Part shown: in pieces, positions 48,120 through 60,404 of the stretch
Numbering within the stretch: the first letter of the stretch is position 1
Layout: each line of letters opens with the position of its first letter
From: Melastoma dodecandrum
Taxonomy: Eukaryota; Streptophyta; Magnoliopsida; Myrtales; Melastomataceae
Length of the DNA: 64,000 nucleotides
Reading direction: 5' to 3'
Assembly: GCA_029817715.1 (NCBI GenBank)
Contig: JARUPY010000533.1
Span: 826,001-890,000, forward strand
Made by a program: the position numbers and the translations under genes
The notes under the pieces: generated by a model
The model's input: the letters and a program-made list of their open reading frames with translations, nothing else
What the model was told of the DNA's origin: nothing
The model's database searches: none

Positions 48120-50219
48120 GTATTCGTGATCAAACCCTAACTATAACAAAGAAATCCACCAACTTAGCCAGCAAGTAACCACACCAACACAACGGGACAA
48201 GGTTTTCTTCACTCGAAATAATCCAAAACCCAACTCGGGAAAATAAGTCCATCCAAAAAGACTACCAAATCAACAACAACTCAAGAAAGCAAACCAACCG
48301 TGAAACCGACTTCTTTTCACAACGCAAGACGGTTCAAGAACGAAACTTTCGCCTCGATGAATCCTCAGACACGCAAATAAACATAACCCAGAAGCTGCAT
48401 TGGACTCCTGTGCAAGATCAAACATCAAAGGCGCCACCTTTTCGCACTTTCAACGATCAAATCCCAAATAAAAAAACCAGGGTATCGCTCCAACTTCAGT
48501 CATAATTTAATTAATTAAAAAAGACACGAGGCAACACGATTAAGAATAAGAGTTGAACCTATGGATTCAAGACACACAGAGAGATGATAGAGAGAGAGAG
48601 AGAGAGAGATTGAGGTTGTCCCCACACCCTCCTGGAGTGCCTTTCTCTAACCGGTGGGGGAGAGGAGGGAAAGGTGAATCAGTCAGTCAGTCTCGGACAG
48701 TCCATGGAGTGTCTGTCTTCTTTTTATTCATCCTTTTTGGTAATCTGATCCTGTCTCGTCTCATTCTTCCCTTTTTTCTTTTCTTGTTTTTTTTGCCCCC
48801 CTCCCCTCCAACAATGAATTGATTAGGAGATAAAGACAAAGACATTATCATGACATCCCCCGCCAAAACTTTTTATGGTGTTAATATCGTTTGTTTGGAG
48901 TTTTAATCATCGTCTAGTTGTTGTCTTCGTCACACGATGAAGCAATAAATACATAAATATAAACACACACACGGGTGGTGATGGTTAAATAACTCAGAGA
49001 TCAACAAATATGAGACAAACAAAACGAAGGGAAGTGAATGATACGAACCCCAAACTCCACCCACCCACCAACTACAACCACCTCATTCGAATTTCAACGG
49101 TGGCACCCTTGGCGGGTGTGGATTTGCAAGTCTTTACGAGGATCGTAACGAGATTTACAGTCGGACAAAATACATGCGGCAAAAAAAAAAACGGCAGCAG
49201 CACCCTTTGTCTGACTAACTTTTTTATCATTTGTTTTGTATGCGATGATGAATCAATCATCCTGAGTCAAACAAAGCATCCCAAATGCTAAACTCCCAAG
49301 ACCAAAAGCACACACTCCATGAAAAATTTAAGGTTTACAGGGCGAGAGAGAGAGAGAGAGAGAGTCAGATGGCCTCTTAACTCTGATTGAGAGCCTTTGA
49401 AACCAAAACATAATACCTGGTCCTTCAAAGGCAAGGGAAGAAGAGGGAGGAATGCACCTCTGGTGTGCCCATTATCGTGCCGGATAAGCCTCCTCCTCGT
49501 CCTCGACAACGGGTACGACACGGCATTCCTAACTCTCCTCCCGTCCGTTCGTCCCATCCGAACCAGAGCTGGCCATCCATCTGCTTTATATACATTCCTA
49601 AAAAATCTATCACCAGTATCAGATAGATTTCTGGTATAACATATAATTCATGATCGTATGAGAGCATTACATCCACCCTCTTTTTCCACATATCTTCAAC
49701 GAAATAAGATAATAATAATAATAATGATAAAACAACAATAAAAATACTTAAAAACCTACACGAACGATATATTAATCAATAAGATTTTTTAGTAGTTTTT
49801 TTCCCGGAACAAAATTTCATAACTAAAAATTTACCCTTATCATATATACCATACATTAAAAGACTAATAACCATTTAACTGATTGTCCTAATCACTCTCG
49901 AAATCCCTCCAATTTTTTTATATAACACTGAGAGCGTTATTAGTATTAATAAAGAAAATATAAGAATATATATAAAAAGCCAAACTCAGGGAAAGAGCAA
50001 ACACAAAAAAAACGGTCAACAAAGGCGGGTCGGCGTTGTGCCGGTTTTGGTGGCGGCCCAATTAGATTAGCCTTTTTATATATATATATGTGACATAAAA
50101 GAAAGAGAATTAATTGTCACGACCTGCACATTCAACACAACGCACTGGGGGGAGTGTGATCTGGGTCTGCAACAGACAGTCCGTCCGTGGGCAGGAGTGG
50201 GTTGAGAGAGAGAGAGAGG
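48120..50219. promoter_or_regulatory. Upstream regions of the large gene (-) and MVD (+)
   Basis: About 2.1 kb between divergent genes. It includes a GA-type microsatellite near 48590-48610, another near 49343-49362, an AT-rich core (49690-50030), a GGCCCAA element near 50055 and a TA repeat near 50080, shortly before the MVD ATG. The 48540-48790 segment is a likely 5' exon and leader of the minus-strand gene. No protein-coding gene supported. Confidence 0.5.
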
Positions 50220-52879
50220 ATGAGTGGGGAAGGGGAATGGATCAGGATGGTGACTGCCAGGACTCCCACCAACATCGCCGTCGTCAAGTACTGGGGCAAG
50301 AGGGACGAGAACCTCATCCTCCCCATCAACGACAGCATCAGCATGACCCTTGATCCCGATCACCTCTCCACCACCACCACCGTCTCCGTCAGCCCTTCCT
50401 TCGATTCCGACCGCATGTGGCTCAACGGCAAGGTCCCTCTCTCTCTCTCTCCCCCCCCCCCCCCCCCTTTTTCTTTTGTGGAAGTTAGGAGGTTTTGGTT
50501 GTTGATCTGTTGTTCTCTGTAATGGTTGTAATCAGTGTCCCGCCAGTTCTTGAATTTGTTCCTGATTTATGTGCCCGCCTTTTGGCTGGCTAGTTGCTCG
50601 CTCTGCATCCCAGGCACGTTGGATCTGCGATTGGAGTCGATACCTTGTTGACTGTTTTTTTTTTGTTTTGTGTTGGGAGCGAATGGGAAGAATCTGATGA
50701 TACTCTTTAACGTGGAGGAGTCATTCTGTTGATTCTTAAATCTGAGTAATTTCACGAGCTCATGCCCCATTTTCCTTGCAGGAGATCTCGCTTTCTGGAG
50801 ACAGGTTCCAGAACTGTTTGAGAGAGCTCCGTTCCCAAGCTTCTGACTTTGAAGACAGCGAGAAGGGGATTAAGATAGAGAAGAAGGATTGGGAGAAATT
50901 GCACTTCCATATTGCTTCTTACAACAACTTCCCCACGGCGGCCGGATTGGCTTCCTCTGCAGCTGGTTTCGCTTGCCTTGGTAAATTACCGTTTGGAATG
51001 CTTTCTTCTTCTATGTTTTTTTTTTTTATTTTTTCATGGTTTACTTTTTTCTTGTTTGAGCAATATGGCTGAAACACCTCGTCATGTTGCAGTTTTTGCA
51101 CTTGCAAATCTTATGAATGTGAAAGCAAACCAGAGCCATCTATCGGCTATTGCAAGGTATCTCTTTGTACTGTCAATTGTGTTTTATGTCATATCAAAAC
51201 TATTCGTGTGTCTTACTGAGTTTCCGGTGAACTAACTTCACAGAAAATGGCATAATTGTCATTCTGTTAGTATAAATGAGAAATTAATCATTGAGAAGTA
51301 TTAACTAGTACAGCGTGACATGTCGAACCATGCCATTTCTGCGGACAAGTAGACATGGAAGATTTAATTACCTCAATTTTCCTTATTTTGGCAGGCAGGG
51401 ATCAGGTAGTGCTTGTCGCAGTTTGTTCGGAGGATTTGTTAAATGGATCATGGGAAAAGTGAGTAGTCACTTATTATCCCCCATCTAATTATAAAACTTC
51501 TATAAAGAAAGTGATGATCACTTAGAAATGCTTTAAATTTGAAGGATTCTGATGGAGGTGACAGCGTTGCTGTCCAACTTGCCGATGAGAACCACTGGAG
51601 TGATCTCGTCATTATTGTTGCTGTGGTAAGCAATCTGTTGCATAGTTATGTCTGTGTTCTTTAGAAATTGTTGGAAGTTTAGTTCTTGTAACCTTGGACG
51701 AAGGAGGCATTGACCGATGATGATTGATTCCAGGTATCAGCACATCAGAAGGAAACTAGCAGCACATCAGGTATGCGTGAAACAGTTGAGACCAGTGCAC
51801 TTTTGCAACACAGGGAGAAGGTATTTTTCCCTCTTGCCTGTTTACCCTTTTATGATCAACTTATGCGTCAAACTGATTACCCTCGGCTGAAGCTTGATTG
51901 GGATTAGTAGTTTGTAACTTCATGTTATTGTTTTCTTTTTGTAATTTCTCCAGGTAGTGGTACCAAAACGAATCATCGAAATGGAGAAGGCCATTGAAGC
52001 TCGAGATTTTGCATCTTTTGCAAAACTTACCTGCGCAGATAGTAATCAGTTCCATGCAGTGTGCCTAGATACCACTCCGCCGATTTTTTACATGAATAAT
52101 ACATCTCACAGGCAAGTTTTGTTGATTCGACTCGTCTTCTTCTTGGGGTATTTCTTTTAACATATAGTCAACTCTTTACATTTAAATTGAAAAATCATAA
52201 GTGCAGTTTCTGTCGGGGGTCTTCCTTACGTTATGTTGTCTACTTTTACAGGATTATAAGCTGTATTGAGAAGTGGAATAAAGCTGAAGGAGCACCTCAG
52301 GTAACTTCTTTTTGGGTGTAGGAGGGAGGAAGTCGCGGGGAGGATCGCTCCTATGTTGGGATAGATGGGTCTAGTCATGTTACCAGTCCGTTGAAAAATA
52401 ACCATCTCTGGTTTCATTTGTCAGGTCGCTTACACTTTTGATGCTGGGCCGAACGCGGTCATGGTCGCCCGTGACAGGAAGACTGCAGCGCTCTTGCTTC
52501 AAAGGATGCTGTACTACTTCCCTCCCCAGTCAGAATCCGACCTGGACAGGTAAACTCCTCCTGACGTTGCCTCATGCATCCATCTTTCTGAAATAAGATA
52601 TCTTTGATAAAAATGCCTTAAGTCTGAATTTTAAATGCTTTCGTGTAATCTAGCTATGTTGTCGGCGACAAGTCGATTCTGAAGGATGCTGGGATTGTCG
52701 GGATAAGCGATATAGAGGTTCTGCCGGTTCCCTCGGAGGTCAAGGACAGAGTCCCACCACCCCCGAGAAGCAAAGGTGAAGTGAGCTATTTCATCTGCAC
52801 CCGGATCGGACGTGGTCCTGTCTTGCTTACCGAAGATGCTCAGGCCCTCCTCGACCCCAACACCGGCCTCCCCAAGTAA
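50220..52879 (+). CDS. MVD1: Diphosphomevalonate decarboxylase
   Basis: Catalyses the ATP-dependent decarboxylation of mevalonate diphosphate to isopentenyl diphosphate, last step of the mevalonate pathway. Ten coding exons: 50220-50432, 50782-50980, 51093-51156, 51395-51458, 51545-51625, 51734-51820, 51954-52111, 52252-52300, 52425-52549 and 52654-52879, giving 421 aa. Landmarks: [19 protein letters not shown] near the N-terminus, the GHMP-type phosphate loop [31 protein letters not shown], the [14 protein letters not shown] loop and YTFDAGPNA. The start at 50220 gives [15 protein letters not shown]; the second Met at residue 10 is an alternative. The intron 52112-52251 has a GC donor. A 17-base C run after CT repeats (50451-50467) lies just inside the first intron. 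Plant enzymes may be cytosolic or peroxisomal; the C-terminus NTGLPK shows no PTS1. Confidence 0.96.
52112..52251 (+). other. Non-canonical GC-AG intron in MVD1
   Basis: The exon ends TCTCACAG and the intron begins GCAAGT, the consensus GC donor; the acceptor is TTTTACAG at 52251. The join gives [15 protein letters not shown], which fits the family and is required by phase. Confidence 0.9.
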
Positions 52880-53093
52880 ACTCCTTTTTAAGCAAGAGTA
52901 CTTCCCACCTTTTACTGCGTTCGAGGCCTTACGAATCCTTGATTGTGATGTGTGCCGTGGTGTTGTGGACTTAGCGAGAGAATGGAGCAAAACTGTATTC
53001 CATCGAAACGCTGGGCTTTCCATTTCTTCGAATAAAAGCTGTAATGTTACCCAAAGGTTATGTTATTCTGCCTAAGCTTCGGCGTTCGATGTC

Positions 53094-54317
53094 TTAATGA
53101 TCGGACAGCAGAGATCGGACTATGGATTCGCTCATTCCATCTGCTATGGGAAACATGTGCCCGGCCCCGGGGATCTCATGGTACCGTATCCATGGGAGTT
53201 TCCCTATGATGTGTCGCTGGAGCGAGATCGGCACGAGCGTATCTTCATCTCCCTGCCACAGGTGGACGGATCTCCATTCCTCGTTAGGAAAAGGGTCCTC
53301 GAGCTCCATGGGGTCGAACTCCCACTTCCCGAAACCGATCATCATGTCTCGACAGATTGACTCCATCTCCCCTTGCTGCTTAACCTCTGCCCTGTATGAC
53401 TGTTGGCGTGCCCCGACAAGCTTCGGCAACAATTCCACGTCCTGACGGGATAGTCGTGGTCTCCCGGCGAACACGCTTGATGGAGCGAACCACTTCTGGG
53501 TGTTCCACCAGTAATTCAGCCAGGGTGCGTGGTGAGCCACCCTTAACGCCCACTGATCCGACAAAGGTTGTTGGGAGAAAGCTTGGATCGACAGGTTGGT
53601 CGGAAATCCAGGCCACCAGAAGTTAATAACGGGCGCAATCAGGACTGCTCCGGCTAACCTGCCATTAAATTAAATGAAGCAAAAGTCGCACCATCAGCAC
53701 CATCTCGCTCTTGCGGAAACATTTACGAACAGTCGATGAATCACCTGTGAGGAATATACTTAAGGCAGCCCCAGACAGACTGGCCTCCCATCGAGAATCC
53801 GGCGACGTAAAACCTTTCTCCTAGCCCCAACTTGTCACCGAGCTCCTCTATATCCAGAGCTAGGCTCTTCATCGTCCTCTTCGGGTCCGGGTCACTCTCG
53901 CCGTACCCCGGCTTGTCGAACGACACGACATACACCCCCAACTCATCGATTATTTCCTGAAAAGGAAACCCAAGCGAAACAAACGTGGCCCGTCATCAAT
54001 CCGCAAAGATCTCAGTAAAGCTCCGGGCACACCGAGAAACTCTGAGCACGCACCGGGGGTGTCCTGGTCACGATCAATGCCTCGTGCCTGCAGGAACCGA
54101 AACCGTGAACAAATATAATCTTGTGTCGGGCTGCGTCTCTTGGCACCCCATGCTCCTTGTAGGCCAAGTGCCTGCCGTCACGAAGCACGATCCTGGGAGC
54201 CGTGACCGGCGGACCGCCAGGGGAGCCGCAGATTCTCGGAGGCGGCGGTCGTAAGCCCCTGTACACCAACGCCGACAAAAGAACTAGTAGCACGGATACA
54301 AACACCAGCCTCGACAT
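53094..54317 (-). CDS. Alpha/beta hydrolase, membrane-anchored or secreted
   Basis: Three coding exons: 54317-54054, 53956-53745 and 53658-53094, giving 346 aa. The N-terminus MSRLVFVSVLLVLLSALVY is a signal anchor, followed by a Pro-rich stalk. The catalytic nucleophile is Ser143 in AGFSMGGQS; the oxyanion region is FVHGFGSCRH, the acid probably Asp in GDEDTLVP, and the base His in GAGHMFP. Between them lie VSFDKPGYGESDPDPKR and a cap region. This layout is common to a plant group of uncharacterised alpha/beta hydrolases related to lipase or esterase types; the substrate is unknown. It is tail to tail with MVD1, with only 214 bp between the stop codons. A separate frame covering 53380-53616 is an antisense or shifted shadow of exon 3. 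Confidence 0.9.
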
Positions 54318-55299
54318 CTTAGGATTCCGACCGATATGTTCCTACGCAGCTCTTGTTGTCTCCAAGGACAAAGGATGTTTAATGGGAGGTGTGTGCTTCT
54401 CTTTTTTTTCCCCGTTTCAATTATTTGCCATTGTTTGTTCTTCTGACCAAACAGTGGTGCTTTTAAGAATAGCACGGTGAAGTGGTTGAGAAACTGCAAG
54501 AAGTGAACAAAGTGGACACCTACCCCCACCCCCCATCTTCCGTTTATTACTTCCCTTAAAAAAAGTATCACTAGTTTATTTGCAGTTTTCTTACCAAACC
54601 ATCTGATACTAAGTGGAGTTAATCTAACAAGGACTTCTAGAATGACTTTGCTCAAGTTTTGATTTGGGACGGTGAATATCGCAAAATTTATTCTTGTGGT
54701 CGAATTTCTTAAGGATATTATTTCTTCAATGGCACAGTCTTCTCAGCTTTGATCTCTTGTGTCCAGCTTTCCCACGAGATGGGCAAACAGGAACTCGTTC
54801 TTGCCCGCGAGCTGCTCATGCCTCAGGCTCAGCTTCGCGTATTCTCACGGTACCTCTCACGAAGACAACCGACATTCTCTCGTCCATGATGATACGTCTG
54901 CCTAAGAAAGAGATGCACGCGGAAATGACAGATCGACCAACGCTGTGTGATATCTATCACTTGCAAGATTCATTTCTCGTCGTAGTTCACTTCTACCGTG
55001 GACCAAAGGAAAAGGATTGAATCGATTCTCTACGAGACTACTCCTCGTCTCACGTTGCTCGCACCAAAGGACGTAACAAGGCAGCCACAATCCTCTTCAA
55101 CGCTGCGAAATTTATTGGACTTAAGAAAGGAGGGAATATTTAGTTAGAGTCTGAAACCGAACTCCATCAATCACTTTTTCCCGTTTGTAAGATGGATTTT
55201 ATTTATCATCAACCATGGAGTTGGGACTATCACATTCATTCTGCTGATCTTTCTCTCTTATCTCACCGGCCGGACAACCAACTAGCCTTCTCTAAATCT
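54318..55299. other. Upstream region of the hydrolase gene; no gene found
   Basis: Promoter and leader of the minus-strand hydrolase, then about 600 bp with no assignable gene. A + frame at 54694-55020 has no family similarity. A short minus frame near 54820-54890 (MDERMSVVFVRGTVR...) looks protein-like but is too short to support. Confidence 0.4.
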
Positions 55300-55602
55300 T
55301 TAATTCGTGAGACGGACAATCTCCCCAGTCTCAGACAGATACTCCTCCTCCATAGTAGGAATGCAAGGAGCAGGGGCAACAGCAGGGTGGCCAGCTTTCG
55401 AACCGGAAGCAGCACCAGGATTTGGGAAGCTAGGCTGAGCCAGGGACTCTTTCTTCGCTATGAACACCGGCAGCTTCTCGTTCATCTCAGCAATACAGGC
55501 CTCATTCTGCTTCCAGAGATCGTTGATCATGTGCCACAGCCTCTCGTTCTCTCGCTGCATCTCTTGGGCCCTCTTGAAAAGTTCTGCCTTTCCCGCGTCC
55601 AT
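55300..55602 (-). CDS. Small orphan protein with N-terminal coiled coil
   Basis: ATG at 55602 opens a 100-residue frame ending at 55300. The first 50 residues (MDAGKAELFKRAQEMQRENE onward) have the heptad pattern of a coiled coil, followed by Ala/Pro-rich linker and an acidic end (MEEEYLSETGEI). A TATA-like element, CTATAAATT on the minus strand near 55838-55846, lies about 240 bp upstream, so a short single-exon transcript is plausible. I do not recognise the family. It may also be an isolated exon of a larger gene, but I see no partner exons. Confidence 0.45.
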   Translation of the reverse strand: MDAGKAELFKRAQEMQRENERLWHMINDLWKQNEACIAEMNEKLPVFIAKKESLAQPSFPNPGAASGSKAGHPAVAPAPCIPTMEEEYLSETGEIVRLTN

Positions 55603-57289
55603 AAATGATGAAATCTACGTGGAAAAGGGAAGTCCGTAACCGATTGTCGTATCCGTAATCCGGCGAACAAGACTACATATCAATAATAAAACGTCTGCAA
55701 CTCGGCAGGACGAAGAAAAGATGCACGTGCTTATAAGAGTCCTCAGAACGTGCCTGGAAAACTGCCCGGAGGAAGTAAAGAACACCGCACAAACCTCGCA
55801 GGAACCAAAACTACTGTCAAATGAGGGGATGGGACTGTCAATTTATAGTGGGAGAAGACATGTGAAATGGCAAAAAGGCTAAGAGTAACGGCAGCAGAAA
55901 ACTTCATCACAGGGTGGCAAACTAAGTGGCCGGCCAAGTGTAAGAAGGGGGGGATGATGATGAACAACGTGAAAAAGGTTGTAAGGAAAAAAACTTTTTT
56001 CCCACAGGAAAGGGTTTGTGTGGAATCCATGTGACCCCCCCATAAGATCCCAATGAATTAATCGTGATGGTTTGCATTACAGTATCATAACAAAGTAAAG
56101 AAGATTATCACCGAAGCTTCTCTAATTAAACACCACGGGAACAAAAAAAAAGGATCACGCTAAAGAGAGGGTGGTAGAATCCCCAGAGAGATCGTCTTCA
56201 TTCACAAGCCTATTCTCCTCCTATTCTTCACAATTAGCCTTCCTATTGTCTACAATATAGGAACTTGGAAGTTTTTATTCGTGATACTAAGAGAGGTTTC
56301 TGTGCAGCTCAAAATCTTTTTCCCGATTCAAATTCACTACATCTCTTATAGTAGTCACAGTATACTGTAACAGCCAACTAGAACATAAAGATCCACGTAA
56401 ACTCTTTCAAGTCATAATCTTATTCGGACAATAGGTCGTTTATCCCATAGTTCTTTCCTAGTCAGTCCCCACGTGAGCATGCACGTGCACGAAGATCCAA
56501 TAAAATAAACGGTTGAGGTGTATTTAGATCATTTAAATGATTTCTCTAATTAATATATTTTGCATGAATATTTTTTTCTTAAAAAGCAAAAGGCAAAGAC
56601 ACCACCTTCGACCACGCATGAGGCCAGTCCTGGAAACAACAAGACAAGCCCCGATATTGATTCTCTAATACGATTGTTTCAACTCATACCATTAGATATT
56701 GAAAATATCCCCAGTATCATCATCATCATCGTACACAGCAGCAGCCAACTAATACGATCCACAGACAGCGGCACTGTCCACTTCCTCCAACTGCAAATAT
56801 ATTCAAGCAGCTGGTCTCTCAGCGTGAATGAAGGTGCAGCATGCTGAGGTACGGTACGCCAGCCCCACTCTGAATATGGATAATTACTCGTTGCATGTTC
56901 TGCAGGGGTCTTCACTGCGCTGTGGAGAACATTAAAGTAAGTCTTTAGATAAGTTTGAGTCACAGATCACAGGATGACTGAAAGACTAGATTTAGCAAAG
57001 ATATGCATAGGCAAGAGGACGAAAACAGTACCCTCATGTGAATCTGGGGCAAGGATTTCGAAGGTCTGTACTCCCACGCCATTTTATCGTCATCATCACG
57101 AAGGATCCCCACGAGGTCATTCCCTCGTCTTCGTTTTACAGATCCTTGTAGTTGCTTCCAACAATCAAAAGTTGGAATCAGGAGCTTCCCCACGGCAGGA
57201 GCTGCTTCGTAACCAAGATAGGAGAGTGCATCAAGTGTCTGAAGGCAGACTTCACAATCAAAACCGCCACATCTCCACCTCGGCTCTTG
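55603..57289. other. Intergenic region, no assignable gene
   Basis: Left part is the promoter of the small orphan gene; right part is the 3' flank of the R3H gene. Minus-strand frames at 56679-56963 and 56960-57193, and a frame through 57020-57270 containing LQTLDALSYLGYEAAP, look partly coding but match nothing I know; they could be relics or 3' UTR of the R3H gene. Confidence 0.35.
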
Positions 57290-57377
57290 ATGCCTGCAAT
57301 CCCGAATGAAAGTTTTAAGGCCCCGAGGGCCAGGGCGGATTTTAAGGTCGGGTTCCCGTGGGCAGGATTGCAGGCAT
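57290..57377. repeat. 88-bp foldback element
   Basis: ATGCCTGCAATCC at 57290-57302 and its exact reverse complement at 57365-57377 bracket a GC-rich centre with further symmetry (TTTTAAGG on both sides, GGCCC..GGGCC). It ends 13 bp from the stop codon of the R3H gene, so it would lie in that 3' UTR. GGGCC-rich palindromic sequence of this kind is found in dispersed plant repeats. Confidence 0.65.
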
Positions 57378-57389
57378 TGCCCGAGCCCC

Positions 57390-60300
57390 TCACCGGGGCC
57401 GGGCTAATCCAAAATTCGCATCATTTTGCTGTTGATGGTGAAACTGCATGAAGAATAACAATATGACTTCACCAAGAAAGAAGCATAACTAATCATGCCA
57501 ATTAAAACCGCATCTTTGTTGGGTAGAATACAAAGACTCTTCCAGTTGCTATAATATTATAACTAATTACTTACCAGAAAATATTATTTTAACTAATTAG
57601 GGCTACGTTCTCTTGTACTTAGATTAGTTCCATATATTTTGGGTGTATCATGTTACTACAGCTGTGCCATTGATACAGAGAATGTAGCAACTAATCAATG
57701 CCATTCTACCTAGGAACTTCAAAATTATGCCTTTTGATCTGTTAGTTGCATATTCAAGTGTGTTAAAATAATCCCAAGGGAATATACACAAGATAAATAT
57801 TTTGTCATGTAAATTGTTTAAATGGACTAATACCTGCGTAAATTGTTGAACATGCTCATGAGGATTGACAAAAGGCAACCCAGGTTGCTGACAGGCATAC
57901 TGCGATGAAGGGAGATAAGCAGATGATGAGCGTGCACCGACAGGATTTGGACTGTACTGTGCAATCATGTCCGGATGACCGTATGCAATTCCAGCAGGAC
58001 TAGATGGTGCAGTCCAAGATCCAGGTAAGTGTTGAGGCAAAGGACGAGTCTGGTGGTCGGGGGATGCCTGAGGTCGGGCAGCAGATCCAAGCTGTGGAAA
58101 TTCTGTGTTATAGTTCAACGCTGGAGCGTATAGTGGCTGGACAGTAAATGGCCCCCCACTAAAGCCAAATCCCGGGTCAAATCTTTGCATATATCTGAAA
58201 AAGAAATTCACTCAACAACGGGCTAGTAACAATAATCATTGCATGGGAAATAGGTCCGTTTTAAAAGGGTAATGAGTTCCGCCAAGCATTTGAGACGGAC
58301 CATATCCTTCCGTCGCTTATATTACAACCGTATATAACACCCAGCAACAAAATTACTCAGAACAGAACGAAAGCACAGGGAATAACGAGGTGGTGACCTT
58401 TTTTCATCTTGCAGATGACAGTCTCCAGAAAGAATGACCTTTGAAAGAACAAACATTTTCACTGAAACTGCTATCATTTTATGGACTTATAACTGAAAAA
58501 CAAGTATTAGCACGCATTGACACAGAGCCAACCAAAATAACAAGGATATTTTTTACTATGTCCAAAGGCAATGGTTTTTACTAAATTCAAAGATGACAAC
58601 AGCAATGTCCCCTCCAATAAGCAGTGTATCAGAACAGAAACAAAGGGAAACAACAGTGATGAGAAAAATATCTGTCAACCTGTCATAGCTCCGATCATAA
58701 TCAGGATCTTTGCGATCTACTTCTCGGTCTCGAAATATGGCCACCCTATTGTTTGGTCCATACCTACCAATAGGATCCTTATCTGACCTACTTCTGCTCA
58801 GCCCACTGCTATTTGCAGATGAATCACTTAAGCCCCTTCCCAGGTTCTCATTTACTAAAGGAGAACCCTTTGCCTTCTCCTCTGTCCTAGAAAGTCCAAT
58901 CGAACCTTGTTGAGTGCTGGAGCTTTCTTGGTATCTCGTTACTGTCTCCGGCTTTCTGCTAACCTCAGCATTGGAGATGCTAGAGTTAAATATTCGAGCA
59001 CGGGCTCGAATATAGTCTTCTTTCCTTTCCTCCATGCTCTTGGAACTATTCGAATTAAAAGAGCCCGAATTCAAAGCGCTTGAATTCTGAGATCTTTTCT
59101 GAGGTCTTTGCTTAATGGCAACTTTGACAACACTCTGGTCTGGAGATGGTAAACTTATGGGTATGTCGGCTAATCGTATGGACGGCATCCTACACTCTGC
59201 TGTTTTTCGCACAATTATCCGAGAATTAGAACCATCTGGGAAATTGCTATCCAGCAACACCATGGACTGGAGACAGTAGTGCTGAGCAACACGGTGTGCA
59301 GCCAGCCTCAAGTAAGAGGTTGGTAGCTGCTGAAACTCCATTTGCTGCTGAGTTGGATCACAGATGAAATTCAACACGTCTTGCTCCATTCGAAGGACTA
59401 AAACAGGACAACATGGGTAAATCAAGTTGCAGGAAGAGAGGACAAGATTACATGAAAATGAAAAACTTATACAACTAACACTTGCTGGAGAAAGACCCAA
59501 AATGACATTCAAACGCACAATAAAGACCCCCCCTCCCCCCAACAGAAAATAAACCTACCATGGGAAATATCATGGCCATCAAATGCTTCAATCTATGCTA
59601 CACTCGACATGGCATCTTATATGTGCAGGTATTATGAAAGAAACAATAATATAAACACTCGAAGTTCCGTATAATCATCTAAAGCAATATAAAGAGACAA
59701 TCATTGCATATGTGGGGAAACATGCCAAAAATGGAAAACCCAATTCAAATGCAACAGCACGAAGTCATCCCAGAAAGAAACTCCGTGCACACCAAGTCAC
59801 CAACCCGGGCAGAAAGATTGACCGCACACGCTTATAACGGCACTACGGATGTACAAATTCAAAACAAAAGTCAGCCCCAGCACTTTCTGAACAGAAAGGG
59901 GGCACATAGCAACTCAGCAATGAAGAAATTAGGTCAGACAAACTCGTTATGATAAAGGACTAATAATCGTCACGGAACTGGATTTGATCCTCCCCAGTCA
60001 ACTACTTACTCAAATTAGAAATTGGAATACAGCTCGTCTAAGGCAGCCTCTACAACATTTGCACAATCGCCATCACCAGCCACCACTTCCAAACGTTAGC
60101 TCTAGAAAACCCTCAACTCACCCGAAAGCCGTTCCCGAGGATTCTGCAGCGCCTCGCGGAGGAACTGATCGATCCGAGCGAGGGCATCCTCCTCGACCTT
60201 CTCGTCGGCAGGAGCATCCCCAACAGCGTCCGTGGGTGGAGGAGCAGCGCCAGCAGCCGCGGAGGCGATGCCCTCCTCCTCCTCTTCATCCACCTCCCGG

Positions 60301-60404
60301 TCCTGCTTCTTCGCGGAGAGCATCAAACGCTTCATGGACTCATCCAAATCGGCCACCTCCCAAGAATCGGGAGGAGCTAGCCCGTCATCCGGGAGGCCCG
60401 ACAT
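57390..60404 (-). CDS. R3H (SUZ)-domain single-stranded nucleic acid-binding protein
   Basis: Four coding exons: 60404-60122, 59397-58680, 58194-57834 and 57443-57390, giving 471 aa. The N-terminus MSGLPDDGLAPPDSWEVADL starts an acidic region with a run of glutamates. The R3H domain spans about residues 100-170: VLNFICDPTQQQMEFQQLP, then YLRLAAHRVAQHY, which supplies the Arg-x3-His core. It is followed by a SUZ-like basic Ser/Arg segment (EERKEDYIRARARIF) and a long disordered region rich in Ser, Gln and Pro. The last exon of 17 residues, FHHQQQNDANFGLARPR, matches the conserved C-terminus of the plant family, which confirms it although it is separated by a 390-bp intron. Likely role is binding single-stranded RNA or DNA. 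Confidence 0.92.

Noticed and set aside
48553..48822. Plus-strand frame containing the GA microsatellite
   Set aside because: Low-complexity translation, explained by the repeat and the leader of the minus-strand gene.
49288..49557. Minus-strand frame with Arg-rich and Ser/Leu repeats
   Set aside because: The Leu/Ser run comes from a GA/CT microsatellite; no conservation.
53380..53626. Frames on both strands across the hydrolase last exon
   Set aside because: Shadows of the true minus-strand exon 53658-53094.
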